This document shows positions 37,701-52,700 of a stretch of DNA of 64,000 bases, in pieces. The stretch's first letter is position 1. Each line of letters begins with the position of its first letter. The translations under genes and the position numbers were made by a program. The notes under the pieces are model-generated. The model did not search any database, was not told the origin of the DNA, and worked only from the letters and a program-made list of their open reading frames with translations. This stretch comes from Prunella strophiata (taxonomy: Eukaryota; Chordata; Aves; Passeriformes; Prunellidae). The DNA is taken from positions 15,701,585 through 15,765,584 of the forward strand of contig JAZBQD010000019.1 in NCBI GenBank assembly GCA_036583965.1, written 5' to 3'.

Positions 37701-40700
37701 ATTCCCTAGCTACAGGAGAAAGTAATAAGCACTCTGTGGATCTGTATATGCCAGTGGAATCAGAATCTAATAGTTTCATACTTAATTTGCAGAGTTCATG
37801 TTTAGGTCACTGGTACTGTGCAGACATGGAAGAACTGTTCTGGTATAATCTTGTAATCAAAATTAAAAGGAAGTTTATTTGGTCAGGGAAAACTGTATGC
37901 CTGCACATGACTGAGATCACTTAAAGATGTGCTTTTAGTCATGACCACTGTTCTTGTTTCTGACTTAATTGTAACATCATGTCCTCACTTATATGATATT
38001 TAACATGAGGTAGATGGGAGATCCTAATTTCAGTAGTGTCCATCCTATTCCCTGATTTCACAGCTAGCAGACTTCTATGCTGGAAGCTGTCACTCAAACA
38101 TCTTGACTTCTAGGTGTTGTGCAGAGTGATGTGGAAAAGCCAGCATTGTGTAAGTGTTGGAGGCCACTGAGCAAGCAGCTCTCCTGACATCTCTTAGCTT
38201 GGGTCTCTGGCAGTGTTTTTCCACTCTGTGGTGCAGCAGGTGTCCAGTTCTCCCCAAGTACTGACTGATCCCATCAGCTGGCTTTCGCAGTAGCTGATGT
38301 CTTAAGTTTCTTCTCTAGATTTCCACACCCTCAGCTGAAGTTTTTTGTTTCAGTTCACTCCTGCTGGCCAACTGTGAACTTGTGAAGGCTTGTCTCCCTG
38401 GTTTCATGAAAAATATTTTGGGCTTATTATGTTGAATCTGGATTCTCTTTCCAGTTAATTTTTCTCACTTCCAGTTTTGCCTGGGTGTTTGTAAATGAGT
38501 GTCAAGTGAAATTGATGTATTTTAAAGCTTCTGATCAGCTGTTTTTATTTTCAACAGATTTTAGTTTGATTTGTCTTCAGGGACCTTTCTAAGTATCCAG
38601 ATGTTGTAATTTTTCCTCTGTTTCAGCAGATGATTCAGCTTTGACTATTTCCATGGAAATTTTCCCATTCCTAACTCAGTGATACTCTTTTTTGACTATT
38701 GTGATTTAATAGATAATTTTCCTACGGTGAAGACGGTGATGAGTGTGGGCACTGAATCTTTACCATCCAAGTAAAGCAGGACAACCTTTATCTAGAATTT
38801 CCTCTGCCTTCATCTTGATTTGTTCCAGCTGAGGATTGTCACTTATCTTTCAAGATAAACTGAAATGGATCTTTCAATGAACTAATTTGAGTAAATGAAC
38901 TAATCAGCAAGCTTATCTGGTCAATAGAGCTGATCTTACTGAAACCTGTTTGTACCTAATAGGACTGACACTGCTCTTAGGGGTGCTCTGGTAGTTGTTA
39001 CTGTCAGAAGTGAAACTCTTCAGGACTTTCACAGAGGCTATGAGCATTAGAGCCCTCTCCAGGAGGTTGGAACACATCCCTTAGTGGAATGTTTCTGTGC
39101 TCTGCCTGCCTGTTTCTGCCCTCTGCTGCAGTTTTTCTGTCTTCATGCTACCTTGCTGCTCTCTCTCAATCTGTACTGGTACAATTATTATGTTCATTAA
39201 CAATTAACACATTGATCCACAAAGATTTGGTTTAATAGCACTTATCCCTTGCTCTTCTGTAGTACAGTTACCAAAATGAGATCAGTTCCCTAGTCCTGTT
39301 CATCACACATTGTTAAAATACTCCCCACTTCCAGTCTTACTGTACTGCCTTGCTATTGCAGGGAAGTTTGATTTCAGGCATATTAGTTTTATTAGATAGC
39401 TGTATTACATATGTGAATCCTCTATGCATCTTGGCCCTGTTACCCATTGTCAGGAGTAGTCCCCCTGAGGTGGTGGTACAGAATGTTTTGCTGGGATAGG
39501 CTTTTGGATACTGGGACCTTATGAAATAGTTTTGCCTGAGAGCCTTTTCTGTCACCTGATTCAAAGAAGTTTTCTAAAGTAAGACTGACAAAAAATAACT
39601 CAATTTCCTGACTTTTTGCTTTATTTTGCTTTTATTTTAGGTTGTTTACTCTTGAAAAGTATAAGAACTTAGAAACTTTATTGTAAGTGCTGCTACATTC
39701 AGAAGCACAGCATTTGATCTACAAGCAGATGTTGCTTGACATCAAAAGTACTCTTGGCTCTTAGGAGGGCTGAAATACTGAAATGCCAGGGATCCATGGT
39801 AGCAGTATTAAATACACATTCAAAAAAATTCAAAAACTATGCTTCCTGTGGTTGCTAGGCATGGTCTCTTCTAATGTGACAAACTTAAAAAACATTGAAT
39901 AGCTTCTAGATTCCAGTTCAGTGTTAGATGAAGTCTTACTACTTTTTTTCATTGGCTCCACTGGTGTACACAAGTTCAAGGGGAAAGTCTTCACTACAGA
40001 ATGAGTTAAATCAAGCTAACAGTTTCGTAGTGAAAGGTTTGCTTAATGCCACTTTTGCTAATTGTTGAAGGCAGTTGACTTGTCTTCAGTAGGTCTGTCA
40101 GCTGTCCTGATCCCAAGCCACTAGGCTAGAATGCTAAACATGGGCTGCTAGTGGTTTCTGTCTGGAAGGACTGTGGGGCTGCATTTGGGAGAGAACTGCA
40201 GAAGCAGAGAGGACTTGATGGTAGGAAGGCTCCATTGGCATCCAGCAAAAGGAGTGCATGGAATAGCATAATTTGTGCAAAATGTGATAGTTTATCTTTC
40301 CTTTTTGTAGATTGCAGGTTGAATCTCTGAAGGATAGTAATGGTCACAGAAGCTTGTAGGACACTGCAAATGGATCTTGGGAAGGTTGTTGCTGCCTGAG
40401 CATTAAAAAATTGTATTCAGAGGAAAAAATGCTCTGTTCCACTGTGAAGAGCAATATTGTGGCTATTAGATGACTACTTTTTTTGCCAAGTGGCTGATTG
40501 TTAAAGCAGAAAAAACTTCTGCCAAAGAAGAAAGGAAATTGGATTCCTTCCATAGCTAGAACTGGGTTGCCCCAATTTATTTAGAAGCTCAAAAAACACT
40601 TTAATTATTACCAGTATGCTTACTTCAGAAGAAATACTTTTAATAATCCCAGACTTCTGACCCATTGCTAAAATTACTTGGGAAAGAGACTGTTTCATTT

Positions 40701-43700
40701 GCTAGTCATCCTTAATGAGCTTTTCACCGGATGTCATATTATTGTTAGTTGTACAATAATTGAACTTGACAGAAGAATTGAGACTGAGCTGAAGCACTAT
40801 TTCTATAAATTGGTGTTGCTCAGATCTTTGCAACTGCATTTCTGGTGTCTTTTAAGGGGGCAGGTATCTTTACTTCAAAAATGTCAGATGAAACACTAGG
40901 AATGGCATTAATTTTGAGATAAGTCTCTGCTCTTGTAGTTTGAGTTTCCTGGTGACTGATTTCAGTGTGTGGGTTTACTTTACTGCCTTTGAAATGGAGC
41001 AGTTCTTATGTGTGATGTTTAGAGGTCAGGGGAAAGCAATTTCTGCTGAAGTCAGCTTGCATGCAAGCAGAATAATTGCATGCAAAAAAATTGTGTTAGG
41101 ATTTAGCAAGGGAAGGCTCTGAGTGCAGATACCCTAAATAATGGTTTCAAACTATTTTGTTTCTTATTCATGGGAGTCAAACTCCTCTCTTAAGCAAATT
41201 GCAACTAGTCACTGCTTTCATTCACGTGCCAGGTTTGCTGCTAACTTAACATTTTCCTTTCTTGAGCCCCAAAGGAAAGCTGAAAGAGACTCACATGACA
41301 AAGCTAAATGCAATGTCAGCCCTTTGCTGTTTGGGTAAAAACAGATCCTGAAGTGGAAATCTTCAGACTTTATTTACTCTGTGTTTCTGACATATGCTGA
41401 AATATTTTGAGCTTTTTTTTTTGATGATAAGTTGGAGTTTGGATGGTTTATAGTTGTTTACTGTTTATTTTACTGTTTGAGGCTATTTCTCAGTTTCTTG
41501 ACCAGAACTTTTTAAGGCTTAAGATTTCATCCTTTAGGAATCTGAGGAATTCCCCCATCTAGAGGGGGCAGTTACACTCCATGGGCTGAGGTTAGTGAAT
41601 TTCAGAGCAGTTCTCATGCTCTGCTCTTACCTGTACCAGTGGTGGCTGGAGTGATGTTCCAAGTGCCTCCAAACCATCTTTGTTGCCTGTGCCCTCACTT
41701 AAGGCCAGTGCTTGCTGTGCAGGTTAGAGGTCAATATCTATAATGAGGTATCTCTTACTAGTAGTAGTAATGATAACATATAAACCTCATGGAGATAGGT
41801 GGCTCTGAGAAGTGCCATGCTATTTCAGTAATGGTGAAGGACAAAGCAGTTGTGTTGAAACATGGCTCACCACTCACCCCTTTGTCAGAAGCAAATGGGG
41901 AGTCTGTCTGGGGATGCACAGTGTAATGCTGCATGTGCTGCAGTTGGTCACAAATGTGTGTGCTTTGGGTAGCCCTTCTGTCAGTGGCTGCATTCAGTCT
42001 TCCTTTTCACATGTGTGATTCACCTGAGGAAAAAAATCATCCAGCTGCTTGTTGAGGAAAGTTTGGTTTAAATATGAGCTGGTGTAAAATGCATTACTGT
42101 TGGAGAACAGACATTACTCTTACAAATTGCATTAGAAATTTAATAAGCATTGTGTCTCAAAACTGTATATATATTCAAGCATATTTCCTGAAAAGCTTAG
42201 AAAATTTTATTGGCAGAATATTGTTCTTGAAATTACCATGTGTGGCTTCTTACAGTATTGGGTACAAATATGTTGTGTCTAATAGGACAAGGTAAATTTA
42301 TAACCAGTCTCATGTTTAAACTGTTGCTTTCTACTACCTTCTTAACCCTCCTGTTTAAATTCCCATTTTAGTGACTTGACTTCTAAGTAGTAGCTCCTTT
42401 GACAGATTCCCTCCTACTTGAAGAAGCTTGTTCACTTGTTACTACCTACTCCATATCTTTCACATTATTAGTTACAATGGAAATGGAATAAACACTGTAT
42501 ATTCTGTATGCTGCCCTGTGTAGAAAAGTAAGATTTTTCTTTTACTTCTGTTAATTGCTGCTAGTGTGTTTTATCTGTATGCAGCCAGTACCAAAATATG
42601 TAGCATCAGGAGAGCCATCTTTGTCTTGACTAGGGTTGAGATTACTGTGCTAAACATGTTTTACTCAGCTTATTTCAAGAGCTCAGTAATGCAATACACG
42701 TCCCTAAACAATGAAGTTTAGTTTTTAGGTGTCTTTGAAACTGAGAGAAAAATGATGATCTAGAAGAAGTAAAATTGCAGTGTAGACATGTAGCTCTGAA
42801 CTCTCTAGGCTCCTCTTATAGGCATAAGCACAACTGTAATTTTGTGGCTGTAGTGGGTTGAGACTGGAATGTATAATTCTGAGAATTTTTTTCTTTAAAT
42901 TGCTATCTTTGTGCTAAACCAGATGTACAAATGAAATCAACAAAGTGCTATTGGAGACTTCAAGTTATCAACGTTGTGGTACCATCTGTCTTAACTCCCT
43001 AGTCCCAAGTACCCATGTTTTCAGCCCTCCCACACCATGTCTTCCCTTATTTCTTCCAAATCAGCTCCATTTCCTTTCAGGACTTTTCACTATACTCTGT
43101 CCTTCAGAAGATGTGTACCCTGTGAAAGAGTAAATCCTAATAAAGCAGTGGGTAGGAAGAAACTGTAGCAGACTCTCCATAAATCTGCCTCCCTTCTGCT
43201 TCCCTCAGAGAATGTGCTCCCTGTCCTGGCACCCTCTGTGCCTTGCTGGAGACTGAGGCCATCGTGGTGGCCTGGAGCAGCCATCCACTGCTTCCTGCCT
43301 TTTCTGTGAGTCAGAAAAGTGATGCTCTGCTGCCCTCATCCTGTACCGAGTAGCTGAGTACCAACACTGTTACAGCTTGTGTTTCTTCTCTCCATGGTCT
43401 GTCTCGGGAAGGTCCATAAGCAAAGTGATAGAGGCAAAAATCCCACCTTTGTTACAGTTCATGGGTTTCTGTGAATCTGCTGTGAGCAATAGTGACTCAA
43501 ATTCTCAATGTTAAAGTATGTTAAACACTCAGATAACCAAAGGGGGTTCTGATTGGGTTGAACTGGCTTCCCAGTTGTTTATCCAGGCATGCCAGCAGCC
43601 ATGATGCTTCATGTGCCTTTAAAAGGTTAATAACTGTATAGTTGGAATAATAAACTTAAAATTATTGTACTTCTGGTCAAAATACAACCTTGCTTTCAAC

Positions 43701-46700
43701 CTTGATCTGTAGGGCACCTAGTCTTGACTCTCACTGTGTGTACATAACCCTTCCTATTACAGACTTAGCCACATGTGTTATTCCTTCAGGGTCAAAGTGC
43801 CTCTGTAACAACACTGTTGCTTGCTGCCCTTGTCTGGTAGGCTGTGAAGATATTATTGCTGAGAGCATCTCCCTGGACACGCTGATTGCCATTCTGAAGT
43901 GGAGCTCCCAGCCCTACGGCTCCAAGTGGGTGCATCGCCAGGCACTGCATTTCCTCTGTGAGGAGTTTACCCAGGTCATGACTTCAGAGGTCTTCTACGA
44001 GCTCAGCAAGGACCACCTGCTCACAGCCATCCAGTCTGACTATCTACAGGTAACCTGCAGGGCAGAGTGCAGCTGCTAGAACTAGCAGGATGTGTTATAC
44101 ATTATTGGAAATGCTTGGCAGTAGTTGATTTTAAATTGTAGGCTGAAGAGGGCTTGTACACACTAAGCACTCCTTCTGTAATATGAAAAAAAAATGAAAT
44201 GGAAGTAGTGATTAAGAAAGTTGTTCTGTTCTTGGCTTATAACACAACCCAAATGTGGTATATGCTGTTGGTTAGAAGTCTAATAATAGTTTATAAATGC
44301 ATGCAAATTATTTTAAACAAAGCATTTCTGAATCTAACATTTGCCTTGCCTGTTTAAGAGATTTATAAAATTACATGGTGAGAGTAGTTTTGCTTTAACA
44401 ACACAGGCTAATTTGGGGCAGTGGGAGCTAATAAACTAGAAATGGTTCAGAAAATTCAATTTATTTTCATAGAGAGAGAAAAATACCACCTCTGACAAGT
44501 ATTGCACAATTTTATTTTTTTTTTTTTTGTGACTTGCCTTCAGTGATTGTGTGGTTTTAGGGAGAGAGAACTGTCCTGGCCAACAGAAAGATTCTGGATT
44601 TTTGCTGCTGTTGCTCTTCAGGGGAGATATCTTTATAATGATGATCACCCCTTAATAGCCTAAAGATTACTAGATTTTATTTTTTAACTGCATTCATCTC
44701 AATCTTACTTTTTTTTTTGTAAAGGATTAAGTGCTAGAGATTATTTAAAGTGTTTTTTTTTAAAGTTTTGTTTACTTGAAACATTTCAGAAATTATAGTT
44801 AACAGTACTTTCGATCTTCCATGAGAGCTTATATTGCTGAATTGGTAATGTTAAACAAAAGCTTGAAATGCCCAGAGGTAGAACGCCCCCTTTTAATTAA
44901 ATTTAGTAATTCAAGCTTTATAGCTGTAAGTTTCCATACTAAATAAAATTTTTCCTTCTGTACAAAACTTCTTCCTCTTCATAGGGATCCAGTTAATAAT
45001 TTGAATCTAGAAATTATGGTGGTGATATACCTGTAGTACAGCTTAAAATATTAGTAGAAAGTGGTAAGCATATCATAAAGTGCAAGTACTTCCTGCTTAG
45101 GTACGACTCTGTTTCTTTAGAGCTGTAAAAGACCTGTAATTTTTTTTTCTTTTATGTGTGTGCATGTGACATTAAGGCATATACAGATTACTGACTTCCT
45201 CTTTCTACAGGCAAGTGAACAAGATATTCTTAAATATCTGATTAAATGGGGAGAACACCAGTTGATGAAGAGGATAGCAGATCGAGGTGAGGATCCTTTA
45301 AACTGTGCAGTACTAAACCAAATAAACCAAAATTTATGGCAGTTCTGTTTGGTGAGTTGTCTGTAACTTAGGGAAATTCAATCTACTTTGTCCATAATAT
45401 AGTCAAAACAAAGCAAATGCTCTTGCTTTCTTTAAAGGTTTTGTTATATAAAATGAGAACACAGCATTCTGAGAGAGATGGGATTGTTTAGCCCGAAGAA
45501 GAAAAGGCTTAGAGGGGATCTTAGCAGAGTCTATAAATATCTAATGTCAGGAAGCAAAGAAAATAGAGCAGCACTTTTCTCTTGGCACCCAGGACAAGAT
45601 GAGAGGCAGTGAGACACCAGCTGAAATACAAGAAGCTGTGAAGATGGTCAGACACTGGCACAGGTTGCCCAGCTGGATGCAGTGAAGGGCAATGTGTTGT
45701 ACCTTACCTGGGGAGGTGTGGGAAGAGGCCATTGGTTCTGACTGAGCTAAACTTTTAGAGGTCCTTTCAACCTCTATGACTGTCTGATTTTGAAGTCTGG
45801 TTGGTCTCCTGTTGTCTGAGAATTATTTTCTTTTAACTAATTCATCAGATAAAAACCCCCTGTGGTATCTTGTATGTAGGCTTCTCACAGTAGTCTTACT
45901 CTTAGTTTACTGTGTCAGCATTTCACTTCAGTTTGAGTGTGTCTCTGACAGGAATCTGTCAGTGAGAAACAAGCCAACAAGTGGCACCAGTGTTTTCCCT
46001 AAAGTAGATGTAAATGTATTTTTATGAGTCTAGATGCACATTATTGCTGCAGTGGTAACTTCAAGGGCAGTCTTACTTGTGTTGGATATGGGAAGTAGCT
46101 TAAACATGTATGTCCCAAATAACAAATGCAGGGATCTTGCAGTTCATCTACATTGTGAAGTGTCAATCACATAGTGCCACAAGAGGAGCAGAAAGGGAAG
46201 AACCTGTCTGAGTAAAAACAGAGCAGTACTGGTGTAACTACTGCCTTGGGAAGGCTGGCCATGCTTTTGAAATCCACTGTTACTGCTTGCAATGTAACTG
46301 TTTGTCATGGACATACTTTATGAAATGCAACAAAAAATTAGTAAAGGATGTGCTTCTAGTGTCCTGAATAAGTATTTGTCTGTTTCCAAACAGGATTTGC
46401 CAAGTGTTTGTCCCAGGGCACATTGGAACATAATGGAGGCAGTTAAACAGTAACAGACCTGGGCTGGGGCAGAAGCTGCTCCTTTGGGATCACTGCACAG
46501 CTCCTTGCTCTGGCATTCATTAAGTAAACAGCTCCTATCTCTATCTGGGATCATCAGAAAACACAATAAGCAAAAGCAGGAATAACAGTGACAACAAATT
46601 CTGTCAGATTAGGGCCAGATTTAGTCTAGTGAATTTAATTTCAGTTCCTCAGTGACACTCCTTGTATTGCAGCTCTTGATGTGTGATGGTGTCAGTGCCA

Positions 46701-49700
46701 CAAAGCATTAGACAATGTAACGAGCTGTGGCCAAAACTTGAGCTGTGTGTACTGGGGGAGGGTGGGTATGTTTGACAGGTTTGCTCAAAGAGGGAAGCTA
46801 GTCAGTCACATTCAGGTTGGGTACAATGCCTGAAATACACATGTGGGCTGCATGGTCATCTTGCTGTCTCCAGGAGGATGCCACTTATGGTATAAATAAG
46901 TGTCCTGTGACCATGAGAGCAATTTGAGTGGGCTTGATACCATGTAACTGAGGTGGGTTACACAAGGAAGCTAGAATCATGTATCCCTCAGGACTCTTCT
47001 GGCCTTACTTGATAGAAGTGTCTTTGAAAACTGCTGGGGAAAGGCAGAGGAGCTACAGGAGAGAGTGCTTGGGGGAACTGCTAGCAGGGAAGTACAACTG
47101 CTTTCATGGCATAGCTCCTAATAGAGCTTTCCAAATGTTTATGGCAAATGCTGTGTTTGTATTTTCTGCCTGGCTTACACTTTGAAGCTGGCAGCTGTGC
47201 CAGTGACCCGTGCTGGTGTAAACTGAACCGGTCTCTGTGGATTGCTTCATGTAAGATTTCAAGGCATGAGGTAGAATCATAGAATCATTTAGGTTGGAAA
47301 AGACCTCCAGGATCATGGAGTCCAACCTTTGACCAATCCACCACCCTGTCAGCTAGGCCATAGCACGAGGTGCCATGTTCAGTTGTTAGTTTTGTGGAAC
47401 AGTGCTGATGAGCCCTACTGGTATAAAATGAGAATTTTCCTTCCTTTTCTTTAACTTCCCCTGTAGGGTAGGCCCTGTACCTCCTGCTATCGTCTTTAAA
47501 CTTTCTGATGAAAACTTAGCATGTCTTGTTCCTTCCCACAGAGCCTAATTTACTCAGTGGTACTGCTCACAGTGTGAATAAAAGAGGTGTGAAGAGGAGA
47601 GATCTTGACATTGAAGAGCTGAGGGAGATCCTGTCTCCACTTTTGCCTTTTGTCCGCATTGAGCACATCTTACCCATGAATAGTGAAGTACTGAGTGATG
47701 CAGTAAGTCAGCAGTCTCATACAAATTCATCTCTGCATGTTACAGTGTTCAGGTGTGAGGGGTTTTCTGCTTTGGGGTGTGTTGATTTTGTTTGTTTATT
47801 TTAAGGATTAGCTTCTCAAATGTTATCATTGAGAGTAATAGATGTGTAACACTCTTTTTCTGGTTAGGTTTTGTGTTCTTTAAATGTGTCAAAAGGCTAA
47901 AAAAAAATCGGTGTTAGAATTCAGTGTAAAGAATGCATTTATTGCTAAGTTTTTACCATATTAACATTTAAAAAATCGTAAAACTCTTTCTTGATTCTTA
48001 AAGATGAAGAGAGGCCTGATTAGTACTCCTCCTTCAGACATGCTACCAACATCAGAAGGTGGAAAGTCAAATGCCTGGCTGCGGCAAAAAAATGCTGGGA
48101 TATATGTGCGGCCAAGACTGTTCTCACCATATGTGGAGGAGGCTAAGGTAATATCAGCAACACTTGACTGTTCTCAGATTGGAGTCAACAGGGGGTTCTG
48201 TAAACAGGGAAAGATTTTGGGATGTTTTGTCTCTTTACATGTACTGGCCTAAAATACTAACATTTTCAGTTTAACAAGACTTACAAGATTGATCATCAGG
48301 CTCAAGTCTCTAGAACTGGTCAGAAAAATTTCAACAAAATTTTTTTTTGTCGAAATTGAAATGTTTGCGAGACAGATCTTGATGAAATTCCACCGGAAAC
48401 AAAGCAGCGTTCTGAGGGAAACCTGCCTGGTTTCCAGCCAGTTTGCCGGCCCAGCTCCTCGGCAGCCCTCCTGGCAGGCGGATGGCAAGGTGAGAGCCTG
48501 AGAGTCCCAGTCTGCAGCTAGTCAGCAACCTCGGTGCCAGCTCTTTCAGGCTCCCCAGCTCCCACCAGAGCTGGGTGGGGAGCTGCTGTTCCACTCGGCA
48601 GAGGACTGATGCTTCATCATCTTGTTTAAATCAGAACATACCCAAAATCTTGTGATCCTCCGCAAAATGGAATCAATATCCTGTGTGCAGTTTGAATGAA
48701 TTTGTTTCCCTCTTTATTTCCCTCTCAAGCAGTCGCTTCCCTATTTAATTTCTTGCATGAGCACTGTCAAGCTGAAGATCTTGCAGCATCTCTGGTGGTG
48801 ACATTTGGTGGCAGGGTGGAGATGGTGCTGTGTGGGGCAGGAATGTGCCACGTTCTGTTTGACAGAATGGGAGCCTTTTGTGTCACTGACCAGTGCCACC
48901 ACTTCAGGTGGCTCTGACTTGACTTGAGAGCTTGTGAGTCCCTACAGAGCAAGAGGGTTGGGTGAGGCTGTGTACATCCACATCACCTACAGACTCTGAC
49001 ATCTGCTCTGGTGAATTTGGAGCTTTTGCACTGTGCCTAGGAGAGAAAATGTTTTCTAAAGGTATAAGATGTTGTTGATGTCCTCTGTGAGGGAAGGGAA
49101 GAGCTAAGACACTTTGCATTTTGGGCACAGGAGTTAGAGAGCATCAAGTGGCACAGCTAGCAAAGACTAGCTGGTTAAAATGTTCTCTTTGTATCTTGGA
49201 TTGCTAAAACTAACAAAAATGTGATACAAGCTTTGACTCTTAGTTTTCAGGTATATGCTGTGGGAGTGCTTTAGTATTTATCCAAGGTAAAATGTGCATT
49301 CTTACAACCCCCATACCCCTGACAGAATTCCTGCTTGTTAGTACTGGTTTCATATTATGCTGTTAATATTTTTAAATAATTTTAAGGCTTTTTAACCTTA
49401 CAGGGAGGACTCTCATATGTAGTCTCTGGTACCTTTACTCCTCCTGTAGATAGTTTAATTATTGTGAAATGAAAAAATTATGAATGAGTGATTTTTTTAT
49501 CTTTTTTTTTTTTTTTTTTTTACTCCCCTGTTAGTCTTCCGTTTTTTGAAATAAGTTCATTTGGTTTTAAGAATCTTCAAAGGGTAGGCCTAAATCCTTT
49601 TCTATTCTTTAGATGTCTGAGGAAAACATGTTGTATTTTCAGGCTAGTGCCTTCTACTCAATGGCACAGAAAGTTAAGATTTATAGGCAGTAATTGTCTT

Positions 49701-52700
49701 AAGTCTGGAGGATCTGGCCTCAAGAAGGTCACTTCTAATCTGACAGGGTGAAGTAAACAAGACATCCTTCCCAGACTATTCTCCTGCCTGCTCTTAGCTC
49801 AAACTCAGCTATGATCATGGCTGGAGAATGGAGTATAAAATGCTGGATGAAAAGCCAGATGTTGTTTGTGACCTGACAAAGTTACTGTGGTGTGGGCATG
49901 AACTTGTGTCTGTGGGGCTGTGCTGGCAGCAGTGGCAGTGGCAGTGCCCTCACCAGGCTCTGGTGGCTGTCGTTGCAGTCGGTGCTGGATGAGATGATGG
50001 TGGAGCAGACCGACCTCGTCCGGCCTGCGCATGGTGCGCATGTCCAACGTGCCCGACACGCTGTACATGGTGAACAACGCGGTGCCGCAGTGCTGCCACC
50101 TCATCACCCACCAGCAAGTCAGCACTAACCAGAGCAGCCCTCCCTCAGTGATAGCCAACGAGATCCCAGGTGAGCTCCTGCGAGGGTGTGCGTGCTTGGG
50201 CCTGGGGCAGTGAGTGTCAGTATTGAACTTCATCATTTCCTCAGAGAGAAGTTCTGCACCAGGAATAGTCCTTCTGCTTTGGTCTGTCCTAAAGACATCA
50301 TCTGGTTTTGGATGGCAGAGTAACTAGCTGGAGAAGCAAAACCCTTGGACTGGTTAAACACTTGCTGAGGCCTAGGCTCTCTATTCTCAGAATTTTCTAT
50401 AGGGTTCTCAGTTTTCTACAAACCAGTTGTCCAATATAGGTAAAATCTGTGAGTCTGGAAAATCTCTTTCAAAAATCAAAAGCCAGAGAGCATAACTTGT
50501 AAGGAAATCAGCTGAACTCAGTATGCCAGAAAGTACTGGAAATGAGAACTCAAAACACATTTTACTTCAATTTACCAAATCCATTTTAGCTTTGAAGCCA
50601 AACCAACTTAATTCCTTGTGGAAGAATGTGTCAGAGTACATTTTTATAGGCTCAAGTAAATATGGCCTCTCTTGACTTCAGGATGATTGGTGTGACATTC
50701 CCCATAGGCAAGCCAGGAAAATGTATACTAATGTATTTTGTCATTTATGCATATGATCTTTTGGTGTCACAATGGAAGAATTTATCTAGTGGGGTTCCTA
50801 AAGCATCTAGCTCTTCCTGCCTTTCCTCTGTCCCATTAATACTCAGTGTGCATAGAGAAAACACTGGCAAAACTTGCAACTGATGACAAGTTGTCAGGGT
50901 CAGTGGATGTTTTGGAGGGCAGGATTAGATGGCTAAATGACCAAGATTAAATTTTAATTCAGTGAAGGAAAATGCTGTGCCTGTGGCATTCCCCATTTTA
51001 TAAGCTCTTTGTATATCAATTATGTCTCTCTTCAGTCAGCTATGTTGAAAGGAAGTAGATAAACTGTTCTTGTAGATGCTAGACCCAGGACCAAAGTAAT
51101 GGATTGGAATTGCTGCAAGAGATTTTAATTTGAAGTGTTAGGAAGATTTGAAACACTGTAGTTACAAGATTTCTAGGAAAATTTGTAGAATGGTTTTGAT
51201 CTGTTTGCTTCTTGTAGTCAGGGAAGAAACTTGATGAAGCTGAAAATGAGCTTCTGAAAATTTCTGTTTGAAAAATTTGATAAAAGTAACAATTGTTTGT
51301 TTAGAAATCTGAAGCTCTCAGCAAAACTGTGGCATCTCAGCAGTGCATTATAGCACTTGCACCTCCCTCCCCAGAAAAGTGTAAATATACTTAGCATGAA
51401 TTGAATATAAACTATTTCATATAAGATAGGACTTTGATAACACTTTGCTCAATCCTAATTTCCAAAGAATTTGAGAAAGGCAGCAGGTTCTCAGAGGTCT
51501 TCAGTGTTTTGCCAAAGTTCTCATGTTCTTGAAAAAACTGGCTCTGTTGGCAAGCAGGAGACACATCTTGACCAGTCTGAAGCTCCCCTGCATCTTGGTT
51601 TTGTACAATTTAATAGGTAGGAATTATTGCCAGTCCCTTGATTTGAACATAGATATGAGCTCTGAGCCCAGCCAGTGGTTGGAGTGCAGGAATTGTGTCC
51701 TGGCAACTGTCTGCTTTGCTTAGTCCTGTAATTAAGCAAAAGAATTGATTGGCTTGTCAATGCCTTTTTGCTAGAATGGGCAGATGGGGCCCAGTTAATA
51801 TGAGGAGATTAAAGCCTGTCCCAACCTCTGACTTGTACAGGAATCCATCCTGAAGCATAGAGGGAGCACAGGGAGAGCTGGGCAGCATCAGAGCAGGGGG
51901 TTCTTCACAGCTCAGCTGCTCCCCATCTGTCCCTGCCTTCTCCTTGCACCCTCTGCCTGAGCACTGTGTTTGCACAAACCTGCTGGCACTGTGTTTTAGT
52001 GCTCTTCCTACAGCACTATTGTAAAATGAGTGCAGCTGAAACCTGCTCTAACTTGAGGCCAGGTTCTGCAAGTGGTTGGGGTTCTTTACGCATTTTCCAG
52101 TTTCAGTCTGAATTAGGAATCTTGCAACTGAGATAATTGTATTTTTTATATACATAATCTTTTTTCCATGTGTTTCACATGAATAATAGTAAAAAAACCC
52201 AAAACAAACCAGGGTTTGAGAAGACAGTCTTTTTTAATGAAAACCCTCCATCATTTTTATGCCTACTAGTTTGGAGAACTGCTTCAGACTTCTCTTAGAT
52301 CCTCTTTTATAAGCATTAGCAAAATGCTGGCTATAGATAAACATCTGGATGCTAAATTAGGTTTTTTCAGAAGAATTTAAGTGTGTGGAGGGTAGAGGAC
52401 TCATTTACAAGCCATGAAGACTGGTTAGAATGGGTTCCTTCCCTTCCCTCTCAGTACAGGAACTCCATTGAGGAGGAGAATATTTTTCACTACATATACT
52501 TCTTCCTTTACCAATATAAACTTTGTGAAATTGGGACCAGTTGTAATTGTGTGGTGTTTCTTCTTCTCTGTAATGCAAATATCTTTTCACACTGTTCTTG
52601 CTGTATGATCTGTTTAATTTTTATGAGCTTTCATTACGGACATCTGGTCATGGTAATACATAACATTTGTAAAGCTGGTCAAGGATCAGACACCAGGACT

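Larger units (their letters stand above)
34848..43840 (+). other. BTBD7: BTBD7 intron 3 (9.0 kb)
   Basis: Donor GTATGT, acceptor CTGGTAG. It holds an ATT microsatellite at its start and one antisense CR1 fragment (36141-36580). I see nothing else of note. Confidence 0.85.
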
